From contig NZ_JAKKCJ010000001.1 of NCBI RefSeq assembly GCF_021726515.1, forward strand, positions 558,001 through 622,000: a DNA stretch of 64,000 nt, given 5' to 3'. This document shows positions 34,969 to 43,154 of the stretch, piece after piece. The notes under the pieces were generated by a model. It had not been told where the DNA came from. It saw only the letters and a program-made list of their open reading frames with translations, and searched no databases. How positions within the stretch are numbered: the first letter of the stretch is position 1; every line of letters begins with the position of its first letter. This stretch comes from Vibrio sp. CK2-1 (GTDB taxonomy: Bacteria; Pseudomonadota; Gammaproteobacteria; Enterobacterales; Vibrionaceae). Position numbers and translations under genes: made by a program.

Positions 34969-36486
34969 TTATGGTTTGAAGTACTGGTCAATGAAATCCT
35001 GTATTGGCATTGGTTTGGCGAAGTAATAGCCTTGTAAGTAATCAACGCCTCTTTCACTTAAATACTGGACTTGAAGCTCACTCTCAACCCCTTCTGCAAT
35101 AATACTGACATTTAATCGCTGTGATAGATCGATGATGTTATCTACAAGTTGGGCTGTTATTGCCCCCGTATCGATTAAATCAACAAAAGATTTATCAATT
35201 TTGATGGTATCGATGCTTAAATTCTTTATGTAATCTAAGGTTGAGTGGCCAGTACCAAAATCATCGATTGCTAATTTTGCCCCCATAACCTGTAGAGCAG
35301 AAATAGCATGATTTGTTTGTTCATAGTCAGTAATCAACTCACGCTCTGTTATTTCGATTAACAGTTCAGAATGCTTACCTGTTGGTGTGCCTTTAAATTC
35401 TTCGCAACATTTGATTAAAGACTGTTGGTGGTTTTCATCAAAGTGTTTTGCACTAATATTGACACCAACATGAAAATCTTTTGGAAGTTGGTTCGCGATA
35501 GGATTTAGTTCCTTGGCGACATTTCCCATTAATTGTTCAGTGATAGGGATAATTAACCCAGATTGCTCTGCCGCTGGAATAAAAGTATCTGGATAAATCA
35601 TTCCATGAGGCTTTAACCAACGTATTAACACCTCTAAGCCTGCCAGCTCTCCTTTCGCGTTCATTATTGGCTGTACATAAGGCACAAACTCATTATTGAT
35701 TAACGCTTTTTTCATTTGATGAACGGACGATGGGCTACGTGTTTTAATAAAACTCAAGCAGGCATAGCTGAGTGCTAAGAGTGCAAATATGATGAGTAAA
35801 AAAAGGTTTTCCTTGAGACCGTATGCGATGTAGTCATCTAACGTTATTTTGGTGCTTAGTTTGAATGGGTGATTTTCTGAAGCGTGTGTAATTGGGTAGC
35901 GACCATCGTTCTCTGTTAGATTGCCTTGGTTATCTAAATAGAAGTCTTCAGTTTCTATGGAAAATTTATCTAGATTTTTAACGACATCAAGAGAGTTATA
36001 AATATTACTGCCTGCTATGGTCAAAAATAATATTTTCCCTCTAACGTGACGCTTCAAAATTAACAGAGGATGTCCAGGGGTAAGCGTGTCGGATTTCTTA
36101 ATGAATAAATCGGAATCTTCAAAAGAGTCTAAGTTAAATTTATAGCCAAGTAACTTATCGCTTGTTGAACATACAATGACACCATTATGATCTTCAATAT
36201 TAAAGCTTTGAAGACCTTGCACAATGTCGACTAAGTTTTTCATGATAGGCAAGCTTTCATCACATGATTCAGAAAGGTACAGCTCTACTTTATCTAGTGC
36301 CGAATATGAATTATCAAGAATATTATCAATTAAGGCGGTACCTATATTGAGCCGTCTTTCTGTTTGCGCTTTAACGCCATAAACCGTTTGATAAATAAAA
36401 AGTGAGCAGCCAATAATTAGTAACAGGAAAGATATGCAAGGTGCTGATTTTGCGCCATTGTGAATGAAGTTTTGATAATAACGCAT
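34969..36486 (-). CDS. CSS-motif EAL-domain c-di-GMP phosphodiesterase
   Basis: The 505-aa protein has a membrane helix at about 18-36, a periplasmic CSS-type sensor domain with Cys75 and the CST motif at C106, a second helix at about 227-246, and a C-terminal EAL domain. The signature reads E285-V-L instead of EAL, with the catalytic Glu kept; DDFGTGHSTLDYI and IIAEGVE are intact, so it is probably active. The family degrades c-di-GMP and is controlled by the redox state of the periplasmic cysteines. A target could be the nearby exopolysaccharide operon. AAAAGGT precedes the ATG. Confidence 0.9.
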   Translation of the reverse strand: MRYYQNFIHNGAKSAPCISFLLLIIGCSLFIYQTVYGVKAQTERRLNIGTALIDNILDNSYSALDKVELYLSESCDESLPIMKNLVDIVQGLQSFNIEDHNGVIVCSTSDKLLGYKFNLDSFEDSDLFIKKSDTLTPGHPLLILKRHVRGKILFLTIAGSNIYNSLDVVKNLDKFSIETEDFYLDNQGNLTENDGRYPITHASENHPFKLSTKITLDDYIAYGLKENLFLLIIFALLALSYACLSFIKTRSPSSVHQMKKALINNEFVPYVQPIMNAKGELAGLEVLIRWLKPHGMIYPDTFIPAAEQSGLIIPITEQLMGNVAKELNPIANQLPKDFHVGVNISAKHFDENHQQSLIKCCEEFKGTPTGKHSELLIEITERELITDYEQTNHAISALQVMGAKLAIDDFGTGHSTLDYIKNLSIDTIKIDKSFVDLIDTGAITAQLVDNIIDLSQRLNVSIIAEGVESELQVQYLSERGVDYLQGYYFAKPMPIQDFIDQYFKP

Positions 36487-36620
36487 TCTACATACCTTTT
36501 AAGAGGATAATTCAAGACTAGAAACTTATTAACTTTTATCATACATCCTGCATCGTTTAAATTAAAATTAGTTACAGTTTAATTTGTGTAAGATCAATTT
36601 CATATTTAGTAGAAATGTAT

Positions 36621-36656
36621 AAAAACCTCAAACTTCATATGAAGCTTGAGATTTTT
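36621..36656 (-). terminator. Terminator of the MDR dehydrogenase gene
   Basis: Hairpin with 18-nt arms (36621-36638 and 36639-36656, a few mismatches). On the minus strand it is followed by T residues. It shares the core CTCAAACTTCAT with the hairpin at 38441-38474 on the other side of the dehydrogenase/TetR pair. Confidence 0.65.
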
Positions 36657-36721
36657 CGTTTATTAGATATATACAAAGTAGGCTAGTTTACGCTTTCGTT
36701 ACCCGTTTAATCACGCTAGAT

Positions 36722-37795
36722 CTAAGGGATCAATACAAACTTCCCAAAGTGGTTCTTTTGTAAAAACTCAGTTTGGGCTTGGGCGATTTGTTCAAGAGGG
36801 AAGGTTTTCGCGACTAGTGGCTTAATTTCGTTGTTCTCTATGTATTGAACTAGGTTAGGGAATACGGGTTCATCCCATGCGGTTGTTCCAATCAGAGTGA
36901 TGTCTTTTAGGTATAACTTTCGAAGGTCGATGTTGACAACTGGCCCGGCGATAGCTCCTGATGTTGCAAGGCGTCCACCGCGTTTAAGTATTGTTAATTG
37001 TAATCCAAAGTTCTCACCAGCCACATTATCGATGACAATATCGACACTGTTTTCACCTAAAGCCTGAATGAGATCGTCATTACGATCTAAAATCTTATCA
37101 GCACCTAACGTTTGCACGGATGCGTGGTTAGCCTTGGAAGCCACAGCAAAAACAGTGGCGCCACGACGCTTAGCCAGTTGAACGGCTGCTGAACCAATGC
37201 CACCAGAAGCGCCCATGACTAAAACGGTATCCGATTCTTTCACGCTAGCTCTATGTAGCATGTTCTCAGCAGTGCCGTATGCACAAGGTATGCTGGCAAG
37301 TTGCTCATCATTCCATTGAGATTGAACCGGAAAGACTTCACTTGCCGGTACTTTTACATACTCGGCAAAGGCACCATCAAAGTCCGATGCCATCCAGATG
37401 TTGTCGACATCGTTAAAGCCGTTAGTTCTCATGCAAGGTCTGACTAAGACACGTTGATCGATAAGCTTTTTGTGTGTGTCGTTTGCAGCATCAACCACGA
37501 TACCGCAGCAATCCGTTCCTTGAATTAGAGGGAAAGGGGTTTCTTTACTCCAGCCGCCATCTTTTAAAGTATTAAAATCGCCTTGGTCGGCCATGTCATT
37601 GGTTGAGGTGTTTACATCACCAGAGTACCAGCCCATTCGAGTGTTGATTTCAGTGTTGTTGACTCCGGCAGCAAGTACTTTGATTAAAACCTCTCCATCG
37701 GAAAGCTCAGGAATCGCTACGTCCTGATAGACAAGTTTATCGAGACCGCCTTGCTCCATTGTTACAACGGCTTTCATCGTTTTATCTTGTTTCAT
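36722..37795 (-). CDS. Zinc-type MDR (medium-chain) dehydrogenase/quinone oxidoreductase
   Basis: The 357-aa protein has the GroES-like domain (DGEVLIKVLAAGVNNTEINTRMGWY; GTDCCGIVVDA) and the NAD(P)-binding domain with VMGASGGIGSAAVQLAKRRGA and TSGAIAGPVV. The text resembles the quinone-oxidoreductase branch more than classical zinc alcohol dehydrogenases. The substrate is unknown. It diverges from a TetR gene 88 bp away, with a perfect palindrome between them, so it is probably repressed by that regulator and induced by an electrophile or xenobiotic. Confidence 0.87.
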   Translation of the reverse strand: MKQDKTMKAVVTMEQGGLDKLVYQDVAIPELSDGEVLIKVLAAGVNNTEINTRMGWYSGDVNTSTNDMADQGDFNTLKDGGWSKETPFPLIQGTDCCGIVVDAANDTHKKLIDQRVLVRPCMRTNGFNDVDNIWMASDFDGAFAEYVKVPASEVFPVQSQWNDEQLASIPCAYGTAENMLHRASVKESDTVLVMGASGGIGSAAVQLAKRRGATVFAVASKANHASVQTLGADKILDRNDDLIQALGENSVDIVIDNVAGENFGLQLTILKRGGRLATSGAIAGPVVNIDLRKLYLKDITLIGTTAWDEPVFPNLVQYIENNEIKPLVAKTFPLEQIAQAQTEFLQKNHFGKFVLIP

Positions 37796-37847
37796 CTCTT
37801 TAGTCCTTTAGATAAATTTGCAATATAATGTTGAGTTGATAACCTAG

Positions 37848-37865
37848 GTATAGTGATCACTATAC
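37848..37865. promoter_or_regulatory. Perfect 18-bp palindrome, TetR-type operator
   Basis: GTATAGTGATCACTATAC is a perfect inverted repeat in the 88-bp gap between the MDR dehydrogenase (starts 37795) and the tetR-like gene (starts 37884). Its length and symmetry fit a TetR-family dimer site. It lies 18 bp before the regulator's ATG and should control both directions. Confidence 0.8.
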
Positions 37866-37883
37866 TTTCATTGTGAGGCATAA

Positions 37884-38426
37884 ATGTCAAAGAAAGATGA
37901 CTTACTCCAATCTGCAGAGATCTTGTTTTATCAGGAAGGTTTTCATCGAACGGGTGTCGCCAAAATAGCCGAGCACGCTAATACCACTCAGCGCACGCTG
38001 TACAAGCACTTTGCAACTAAAGAGGCGTTGATTTTGGCGATTATGGAGCAAAGAGAAAGTAGATATTGGCAAGAAATTAAGCGGTTGGATGAGGCTTATT
38101 CACAAGGTAGATGGTCGTTAGTGCCGTTTTATGCACTGAAAGATTGGTTTGAGAAGCAAAACCACGGAGGCTGTTTTTATTTAAATGCCTTGTCTGAATA
38201 CCAAGGAAAAGATGACGATATCGTTCAATATGTTCGAGATTACAAGCAGCGACGAGAAGATGACTTAGTTAATCGGCTGGAAAAAGATGGAATATTTCAA
38301 CCCGATTTAGCTTCGCTGTTGATGTTAATTTATGAAGGAATTACCGCTTCTTCTGCACTTGGCATTTCAGAGTCAACTTGGGAAAAGACACTTGCGCATA
38401 TTTCACAATTGCTGATGGATAGGTGA
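37884..38426 (+). CDS. TetR/AcrR-family transcriptional regulator
   Basis: The 180-aa protein has the TetR DNA-binding helix-turn-helix in residues about 7-50: LLQSAEILFYQEGFHRTGVAKIAEH, then TTQRTLYKHFATKEALI. The rest is a helical ligand-binding domain (about 60-180). It probably represses itself and the divergent MDR dehydrogenase through the palindrome between them. The inducer is unknown. Confidence 0.93.
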   Translation: MSKKDDLLQSAEILFYQEGFHRTGVAKIAEHANTTQRTLYKHFATKEALILAIMEQRESRYWQEIKRLDEAYSQGRWSLVPFYALKDWFEKQNHGGCFYLNALSEYQGKDDDIVQYVRDYKQRREDDLVNRLEKDGIFQPDLASLLMLIYEGITASSALGISESTWEKTLAHISQLLMDR

Positions 38427-38440
38427 TTGGTCTCAAACAA

Positions 38441-38474
38441 AAAAGCTCAAACTTCATCTGAAATTTGAGCTTTT
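38441..38474. terminator. Bidirectional terminator between tetR-like gene and DUF748 gene
   Basis: Perfect 11-bp arms AAAAGCTCAAA (38441-38451) and TTTGAGCTTTT (38464-38474), with a 12-nt loop; T-runs occur on both strands. It serves the convergent tetR-like and DUF748 genes. Confidence 0.8.
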
Positions 38475-38525
38475 ATTATCAAGTTAACCGTAATCAAGTC
38501 AATCGTAGCTGAATGGGTTATTTAA

Positions 38526-41500
38526 TCAACTACCATCTAAAGATAACTCAGCAGAGCGATCTTCGGTTTTCAGTTTGGTCTTACTGTCTAGAATGAAGAC
38601 ACGAGCCGGTTCAATTTGCTGAACATCGACTAAGTAGGCTTTGATTGCGCGCGCGCGTTCTACAGCGAGACTACCGAGTTCATCATGGTTAACGTCTTGT
38701 ACTTCAACCAATTGGTTATACATACTAGCATTGAGAGCTTGCTCTAGAACGTCATCGTCAATGTCTTGTTTGCCCGTTTCTGCTTTTAATTGCTCTTCTA
38801 CTTTATCTTCTTCAGTACCAATACGGATATTGAATTGGGCTTTAAAGAGATCTTCTAAAGCGTCGGATAAATCACTATCAGCAGGGAAGTTGTCGGCAGT
38901 TAAACCTTCAGGAATCGCATCATCACCACTTTCTTTAAGTAGTAAGGTTTGAAGTTTTTGCTCGGCAATTGCTCTGGTATCTTCTGCTTCTTGAACTGAA
39001 CCTACAATGCTGAGTTGTAGTTTTGGTCTTTCTTGTAGTGCCTTAGCAACGATATCCAATTTGCCTTGTTCTTCTTCGGTGATCGTAGCGGCACCAGCAT
39101 CAAAGATAATGTGGTTTAGCTCTTCATCACTGCCCGCAATACCTGCAATCATCGAGAACGGTGAGGTCACGGCTTTAGTAATAATGTTAGCAAATGCACC
39201 CCATAGCACACTACCAAAACTAAAGTCGGGATCGTTGACATCACCGGTCACTTGAACGCCTAAATCAATCACGCCATTGCGATCTTGTAGTAGTGCAATC
39301 GCAAGTGATAACGGTAGGCCAGTGGCGAGATCCGAATCACTTGGCTCGCCCAGTTTTAGCTGATCAATCACTACGTGATTTTCACCAATTAAGTGGTTGT
39401 TTTCCAATTGGTATTTTAGTGCCAGAGACAGCTGACCTTTGTCGATGTAATAACCGGCATAGGTGCCTGAGTATGGGTTTACCGAAGTCAATTCCACACT
39501 CTTAAAGATTAAATCTAAGTCCAAATACGGGTTTTTAATCAATGGGTTAATATCACCTTTTAAGGTAACCGGTGCGTATTTATTGATTTTACCGTTTAAG
39601 TCCACGCTTGCTTTGGTACCCGGTGTAGATGAGAGGTGTTTAATCGAACCATTAAGTGATTCAATGCCAGAGGCGAAGCTTGGCGTTAATGAATAATCGG
39701 CAAAGTAAGCGGAACCATTGCTGATGTTAATGCTGCCGACATCCACAGAGTAGGGCTTGCTGTTTTGGCTGCTTGATGTGCCTTGTGATGCCGAAGCAGG
39801 TTGAGGTTTGACTAAGCTGCCAATATTGGTGCGCTGTTGTTTATCGATCAAGACTTTGCTGTAAAGAGAGTTAAAGTTAATCGAATTGATTTTGATGCTC
39901 TTTTGTCCAAGATCGAAACGTAGGTTATTCACCGCCATATTCGACCATTTGATCAGCGGTTGATATTCCAATTTATCACGCACTAACAAGCTTGTTATAT
40001 TCGCTTGTCCGGCGTAGGTTGCATGGCCTTGAGTATCGGCGCTGAATTGACCTTTGGTGGACAACTTACCATCTTGTAAGCGCACATTAAGGTATGGGTC
40101 GATATAAGCTTGGAATTGGCTTAGTTCTAGTTGATCTAGGTTGATATCACCATTAAAGGTAAGATCTTTGGCATTAATTTTACCTTGGCTAGAGAAACTG
40201 CCACGGGTGTGATCGAGTGGGCTTTTCACCCATGAGTTCACTTCTAAATCAACATCGTAATCAATTGGCTGCGATAAATCGCTGATGATGTTATTAGCTT
40301 CAATATTGAAAGGGTTGATGCGCCAATGTACGCCACTGCTGACCATTTTCTCGTTGATATTAATATCGTTATTGATCATGGCGAATTTGTGTAAACGTAC
40401 AATCCAAGCCGTGTCATTTTGAGTAGGTTGCTTGCTGACGGTTACGCTAGGTTGCACGACTTCTTCTGATTCTACAGGCTTGCTTTTATCCGTATCGGCG
40501 GCTTTCACACTTACGGTCGGTTTTGGCGCTTCTTGTTTTGGTGTAAATAAGCGTTGTAGGTCGAGTCCTTGCTTGTCGAATAACGCATCAATCCACAATC
40601 CATCAAGGGTCAGTGAGCCAATATCAACCGCATGGTCTTTATTGGTAAGAGCGATAGCATCTAACGTTAAGCTAGGTAGTTTAATTTTGTCTTTTTCACC
40701 GTCAGTAAAATTAAGGTCTAGTAGTTCAAAGCGACCTTTGCTGGTGGAGTAGTCAAAACGCGTAGGTTCATTTTTAGCTTGGAATTCAGTTGAGAAGTTG
40801 AATTTACCGTTAGTCAGTTTGGCATCCAGTTGCTTTTCGGCAAATGGCCAGAAGTTCGATAAGGTAATATTGTTCATGCCCAATTTGCCTTCGATAGCAA
40901 AAGGTTCAAATTGGAACTTACCTTCTAGATCTAACGAGCCGTTATCTGCCCCCGTTACATTGATAGCGAAATGGTTTTCTTGGCTTGAATCGGATGATTG
41001 GCTTTCGTTACTTTTCACAATCGTTTCGGCTTGAGAATCCAATTGTGGCAAACGAATATTTAAGCCCTGGTATTTTAAATGTGCGCCAGTTGGGTTATCG
41101 ATAAAATCGAATTGGCCATTGGTTAGTTGAATATCACGCGCGTGAAACGGAGGAAGGCCAGAAGAAGGCTCATCTGTTTCTTTGGTTTCTTCGGTTGGTT
41201 TTGAAGCGTTCGCAACAGACTCAATAATATCGGTAAAGTTGAAGTTACCAAGGTTATCGACACGCACCATCTTCACATCAGGTTGTTGCAAGTAAAGGTG
41301 ATCTAAGCTGGGAGTGAAATGCAGCACACTACGCCAGAAACCAATTTGTAGATCTAAGCGCTCAAAGCTGACAAAAGATTGGCTGTCATCCGCTTCTTTA
41401 ATTTCAAAACCATCGACTCTAAAGCGCAATAAAAATGGATTGATACGGACTTTCTCAATATTCACTTGTCTGCCAAGTAGTTCAGAAAGTGTGGTTGGAA

Positions 41501-41642
41501 CTTGTGATTGAACCACAGCAGGAACAATTAACCCTAAGATCAGAGCGTAAGTCGCATAAGCTGCGCCTAAATAAGACGTAATTCGAATAGAACGAGGGGC
41601 TTGTTTAAAGCGAGAACAAGCGGTTTTGACTTTGCTGAGCAT
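38526..41642 (-). CDS. Large DUF748/AsmA-like envelope protein
   Basis: The 1038-aa protein has one N-terminal membrane helix (about 22-45) and then a very long periplasmic beta-rich region. It has repeated AsmA-like strands (LDHLYLQQPDVKMVRVDNLGNFNF, GYYIDKGQLSLALKYQ) and a Pro/Ser-rich linker near 370-405. The C-terminal part (from about 850) resembles an OmpA-like fold: IIFDAGAATITEEEQGKLDIVAKAL and VERARAIKAYLV. AsmA-like proteins are implicated in lipid transfer between membranes; the specific role of DUF748 members is not established. It stands alone. Confidence 0.82.
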   Translation of the reverse strand: MLSKVKTACSRFKQAPRSIRITSYLGAAYATYALILGLIVPAVVQSQVPTTLSELLGRQVNIEKVRINPFLLRFRVDGFEIKEADDSQSFVSFERLDLQIGFWRSVLHFTPSLDHLYLQQPDVKMVRVDNLGNFNFTDIIESVANASKPTEETKETDEPSSGLPPFHARDIQLTNGQFDFIDNPTGAHLKYQGLNIRLPQLDSQAETIVKSNESQSSDSSQENHFAINVTGADNGSLDLEGKFQFEPFAIEGKLGMNNITLSNFWPFAEKQLDAKLTNGKFNFSTEFQAKNEPTRFDYSTSKGRFELLDLNFTDGEKDKIKLPSLTLDAIALTNKDHAVDIGSLTLDGLWIDALFDKQGLDLQRLFTPKQEAPKPTVSVKAADTDKSKPVESEEVVQPSVTVSKQPTQNDTAWIVRLHKFAMINNDININEKMVSSGVHWRINPFNIEANNIISDLSQPIDYDVDLEVNSWVKSPLDHTRGSFSSQGKINAKDLTFNGDINLDQLELSQFQAYIDPYLNVRLQDGKLSTKGQFSADTQGHATYAGQANITSLLVRDKLEYQPLIKWSNMAVNNLRFDLGQKSIKINSINFNSLYSKVLIDKQQRTNIGSLVKPQPASASQGTSSSQNSKPYSVDVGSINISNGSAYFADYSLTPSFASGIESLNGSIKHLSSTPGTKASVDLNGKINKYAPVTLKGDINPLIKNPYLDLDLIFKSVELTSVNPYSGTYAGYYIDKGQLSLALKYQLENNHLIGENHVVIDQLKLGEPSDSDLATGLPLSLAIALLQDRNGVIDLGVQVTGDVNDPDFSFGSVLWGAFANIITKAVTSPFSMIAGIAGSDEELNHIIFDAGAATITEEEQGKLDIVAKALQERPKLQLSIVGSVQEAEDTRAIAEQKLQTLLLKESGDDAIPEGLTADNFPADSDLSDALEDLFKAQFNIRIGTEEDKVEEQLKAETGKQDIDDDVLEQALNASMYNQLVEVQDVNHDELGSLAVERARAIKAYLVDVQQIEPARVFILDSKTKLKTEDRSAELSLDGS

Positions 41643-41853
41643 ACGGGGTGTGTATCCTATTACGATTCAATTTCAAAGGGCAGGCATCAAGCTACAAAAT
41701 GTATTTTCAAATGCCTGTTTGAAGAGTGGCTATTATATCGCTCAATTGATAATAGCAAAGGTGTATTTGCAGGTTTTTTCTTAATTGAATGTCAGGTTTT
41801 TGTTACACCGGTAGGTTTAATGACAGCGCCAGATTAATTGTGTTTGTGTACGG

Positions 41854-42369
41854 TTAGTTCAGTTGAATCGCACCAATAAAACAGTCGCTTTTACAGATGC
41901 CGCAACCTGTGCATTTACTAGCATCGATGGTTGGGATCTGGCTGTCTTTCCACTCTAGTGCTTGGCTTGGGCAAGATTGGGCGCAAGAATCGCAATAGCC
42001 ATAAAGATTGATACAGGTTTCAGACGCTTTGGCTCGCAGTCCGGTATCTTGCTGTTTATTGGATAAAGCAATCGTCGGGCAAGCGGCTTGGCATTTGCCA
42101 CACAAGGTGCAATGAGAATATTCGACATCTAACGTTGGAAAGCCGTTTTGCATACGAATAACCGATTCAGGGCAAACCTTTTCACATTCTCCGCATTGGT
42201 TGCACAAACGAGTAAAAATATCTTCATCAACCGCATTCGGCGGACGCGGCACAGTGCGCTGTACCTTTTCTTCTACTTGTACCGCTTGATAGCTGCGTTT
42301 CGCCATGCCAGTAAATAAGGCACGGCGGCTTGGTTGCGGTTCTTGTGTTTTGTTCTTACGTTCAGTCAT
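41854..42369 (-). CDS. napF: NapF-like ferredoxin-type protein
   Basis: The ATG at 42369 is used, 4 bp after the previous stop, giving 171 aa; a TTG further upstream is less likely. It contains four Cys clusters: CNQCGECEKVCP, CTLCGKCQAACP, a looser C-x-YCDSCAQSCP, and CTGCGICKSDCF. This is the NapF layout of several [4Fe-4S] centres plus an N-terminal RRALF segment. NapF helps mature the molybdoenzyme NapA in the cytoplasm. Here it sits beside a TorD/DmsD-like chaperone and dmsABC, so it may serve DmsA instead. Confidence 0.82.
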   Translation of the reverse strand: MTERKNKTQEPQPSRRALFTGMAKRSYQAVQVEEKVQRTVPRPPNAVDEDIFTRLCNQCGECEKVCPESVIRMQNGFPTLDVEYSHCTLCGKCQAACPTIALSNKQQDTGLRAKASETCINLYGYCDSCAQSCPSQALEWKDSQIPTIDASKCTGCGICKSDCFIGAIQLN

Positions 42370-42373
42370 TGGC

Positions 42374-43009
42374 TTATTGTTGCGCAATCTTAAAGTAAAT
42401 CTGTCTTGGCTTAACGGCTAGGTTAAACGCCGTTTGTAGATCATTGAATAAGGTTTGCGTCAGCGCGATGGCTTGTGCGTAAGCGGGCTCAGAAATCAAT
42501 GGGGCAACTTGTCGCAAGTAATGCGGCGCCCAAGGCAGTAAGTGATGACTTAATAGCTCTTCTAGTGCGGCTGATGCTTCATCTGCGGTTTGATTTTCAA
42601 GTAATGCGCCCAGCGTCATTAGCATTAGGCCAATGTGGTCGAGCGGATCATTGTTGTGCGTTTCAAACTCAAAACCTTGCTGCACTAAAAACTGCTTATA
42701 TTCAGAAGTTGATTCACCAAACAGCACACACTCACGATCTAAATACACTGAACCCCAAGGTGGCACTGGCATATCGCCAATACCTGAGAAAAATTCATCG
42801 TGAGCCATATTCAAGGTATCGATATCGGTACGGTTAAATTGATCAAGCACGCTTTGAAACGTTTTAATCAGAGCGCTGCTTTCTTGTGATTCAACTTGTA
42901 AAGTTAAGACTCGATCGAGGCCGTTGTCGCTAAATTCACTTGGTCGGAAATAGATTAACGCGCCAAGAATTTTAGTGATTAATGCTGATTCTGTGTAAAA
43001 ACTCGTCAT
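42374..43009 (-). CDS. TorD/DmsD-family molybdoenzyme chaperone
   Basis: The 211-aa form starts at the ATG at 43009. GTG 43045 and ATG 43033 are also in frame, but a symmetric FNR-dependent promoter would begin its transcript near 43041, favouring the inner start. The protein is all-helical with HDEFFSGIGDMPVPPWGSVYLD and HIGLMLMTLGALLE, the TorD/DmsD core (E-F-F/PPW-S and DH-GLML). Such chaperones bind the twin-arginine signal of DMSO/TMAO reductases until the cofactor is in. It diverges from dmsA, its probable client. Confidence 0.85.
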   Translation of the reverse strand: MTSFYTESALITKILGALIYFRPSEFSDNGLDRVLTLQVESQESSALIKTFQSVLDQFNRTDIDTLNMAHDEFFSGIGDMPVPPWGSVYLDRECVLFGESTSEYKQFLVQQGFEFETHNNDPLDHIGLMLMTLGALLENQTADEASAALEELLSHHLLPWAPHYLRQVAPLISEPAYAQAIALTQTLFNDLQTAFNLAVKPRQIYFKIAQQ

Positions 43010-43075
43010 TTTAAAGTGTGCTCTAGGTCTCATTCTAAGTGGCACGTAATATACGGTGAATAGAGTCGATAGACT

Positions 43076-43089
43076 TTGATTTAGAACAA
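43076..43089. promoter_or_regulatory. FNR box of the dmsABC / torD-like divergent promoter
   Basis: TTGATTTAGAACAA matches the FNR consensus TTGATNNNNATCAA except for one base. A -10 element CATAAT at 43112-43117 predicts a start near 43124, which puts the box centre at about -41.5, the class II activator position. On the minus strand a similar distance points to a start near 43041 for the chaperone gene. Confidence 0.75.
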
Positions 43090-43091
43090 AG

Positions 43092-43107
43092 TACCTCTAT
43101 AGGGGTA
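43092..43107. promoter_or_regulatory. NarP/NarL 7-2-7 site in the dms promoter
   Basis: TACCTCT (43092-43098) and AGGGGTA (43101-43107), separated by two bases, form an inverted pair of TACYYMT heptamers, the arrangement bound by NarP and NarL. The centre is about -24.5 from the predicted dms start, overlapping the promoter core, so nitrate repression is expected. Confidence 0.75.
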
Positions 43108-43154
43108 AGTCCATAATCGCGGCCATCACTCGAAGTATAAAATGAGGAAAAGTC

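Noticed and set aside
38641..41511. Several plus-strand ORFs of 65-106 codons opposite the DUF748 gene
   Set aside because: They are antisense to a long intact gene, have no ribosome sites, and their Ser/Leu-rich products are typical of reading the complementary strand.
41601..41837. 78-codon plus-strand ORF in the gap before napF
   Set aside because: It starts inside the DUF748 gene, antisense to its first codons, has no ribosome site and no recognisable product.
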